In this document: positions 6,555 to 6,561 of the stretch, piece by piece
Position numbering within the stretch: position 1 is the stretch's first letter
Layout: each line of letters begins with the position of its first letter
Assembly: GCA_022448765.1 (NCBI GenBank)
Contig: JAKUTI010000151.1
Location: forward strand, 1 to 6,561
Origin: Pseudomonadales bacterium
GTDB taxonomy: Bacteria; Pseudomonadota; Gammaproteobacteria; Pseudomonadales; Azotimanducaceae
DNA: 6,561 nt
Direction: 5' to 3'
Made by a program: the position numbers and the translations under genes
The notes under the pieces: model-generated
What the model was told of the DNA's origin: nothing
The model's input: only the letters and a program-made list of their open reading frames with translations
Database searches by the model: none

Positions 6555-6561
6555 CGTGCGG

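Larger units (their letters stand above)
6386..6561. other. Upstream region of the ABC operon, no gene seen
   Basis: This 176 bp stretch up to the window edge has no open reading frame worth calling on either strand and no tRNA-like fold. It should contain the promoter of the minus-strand operon, unless transcription enters from beyond the window. It holds the inverted repeats and possible -10 box listed separately. Confidence 0.5.

Noticed and set aside
6519..6561. Part of a tRNA gene at the right edge
   Set aside because: A stem is present but there is no T-arm consensus, anticodon arm or CCA end.
1..6561. CRISPR array, insertion sequence, phage or toxin-antitoxin content
   Set aside because: I saw no regularly spaced repeats, terminal inverted repeats with a transposase, integrase or small paired genes on either strand.

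Overview
The window (6561 bp, roughly half G+C) carries five recognisable genes in two divergently or convergently arranged blocks, and nothing that looks like phage, insertion sequence, CRISPR or RNA-gene material. The kind of organism is an inference only: a Gram-negative-type bacterium with often weak Shine-Dalgarno sites, two GTG starts and one probable TTG start, a long bimodular QueF, and a tandem pair of unusually long ABC exporters followed by a membrane-anchored SGNH hydrolase. That combination reminds me of marine Planctomycetota (Pirellula-like lineages), but no marker gene in the window proves it.

Layout. At the left edge (1-41, minus) is the first 13 codons of a gene that runs off the window, with a good ribosome binding site. 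A 171 bp intergenic region (42-212) separates it from the divergently transcribed queF (213-1028, plus), which encodes the preQ0 reductase of queuosine synthesis. queF converges on, and overlaps by 7 bp, the last gene of a minus-strand block. That block, read right to left, is: an 838-residue ABC exporter subunit with four extra membrane segments (6385-3869), a 671-residue ABC exporter subunit (3866-1851), and a 258-residue SGNH/GDSL-type hydrolase (1798-1022). The 176 bp upstream of the block (6386-6561) holds no convincing gene; it has an 8 bp inverted repeat, a possible -10 box and a hairpin.

How the genes work together. The two ABC genes are separated by 2 bp, with the second gene's ribosome binding site lying inside the first gene's end, so they are almost certainly co-translated and probably form one heterodimeric exporter. 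Unlike many heterodimers, both ATPase domains keep every catalytic motif. The SGNH hydrolase follows 52 bp later on the same strand and has an N-terminal membrane anchor, so its active site probably faces the periplasm; it could trim or deacylate whatever the exporter moves, but the substrate cannot be read from the sequence. queF is functionally unrelated (tRNA modification) and just abuts the operon.

The most unusual content is the architecture of the two ABC subunits: a four-helix insertion between the elbow-like helix and the first core helix of the large subunit, a cysteine-containing external loop in the same protein, and a roughly 42-residue polar Gly/His/Asp-rich insertion at the start of the first cytoplasmic loop of the smaller subunit.
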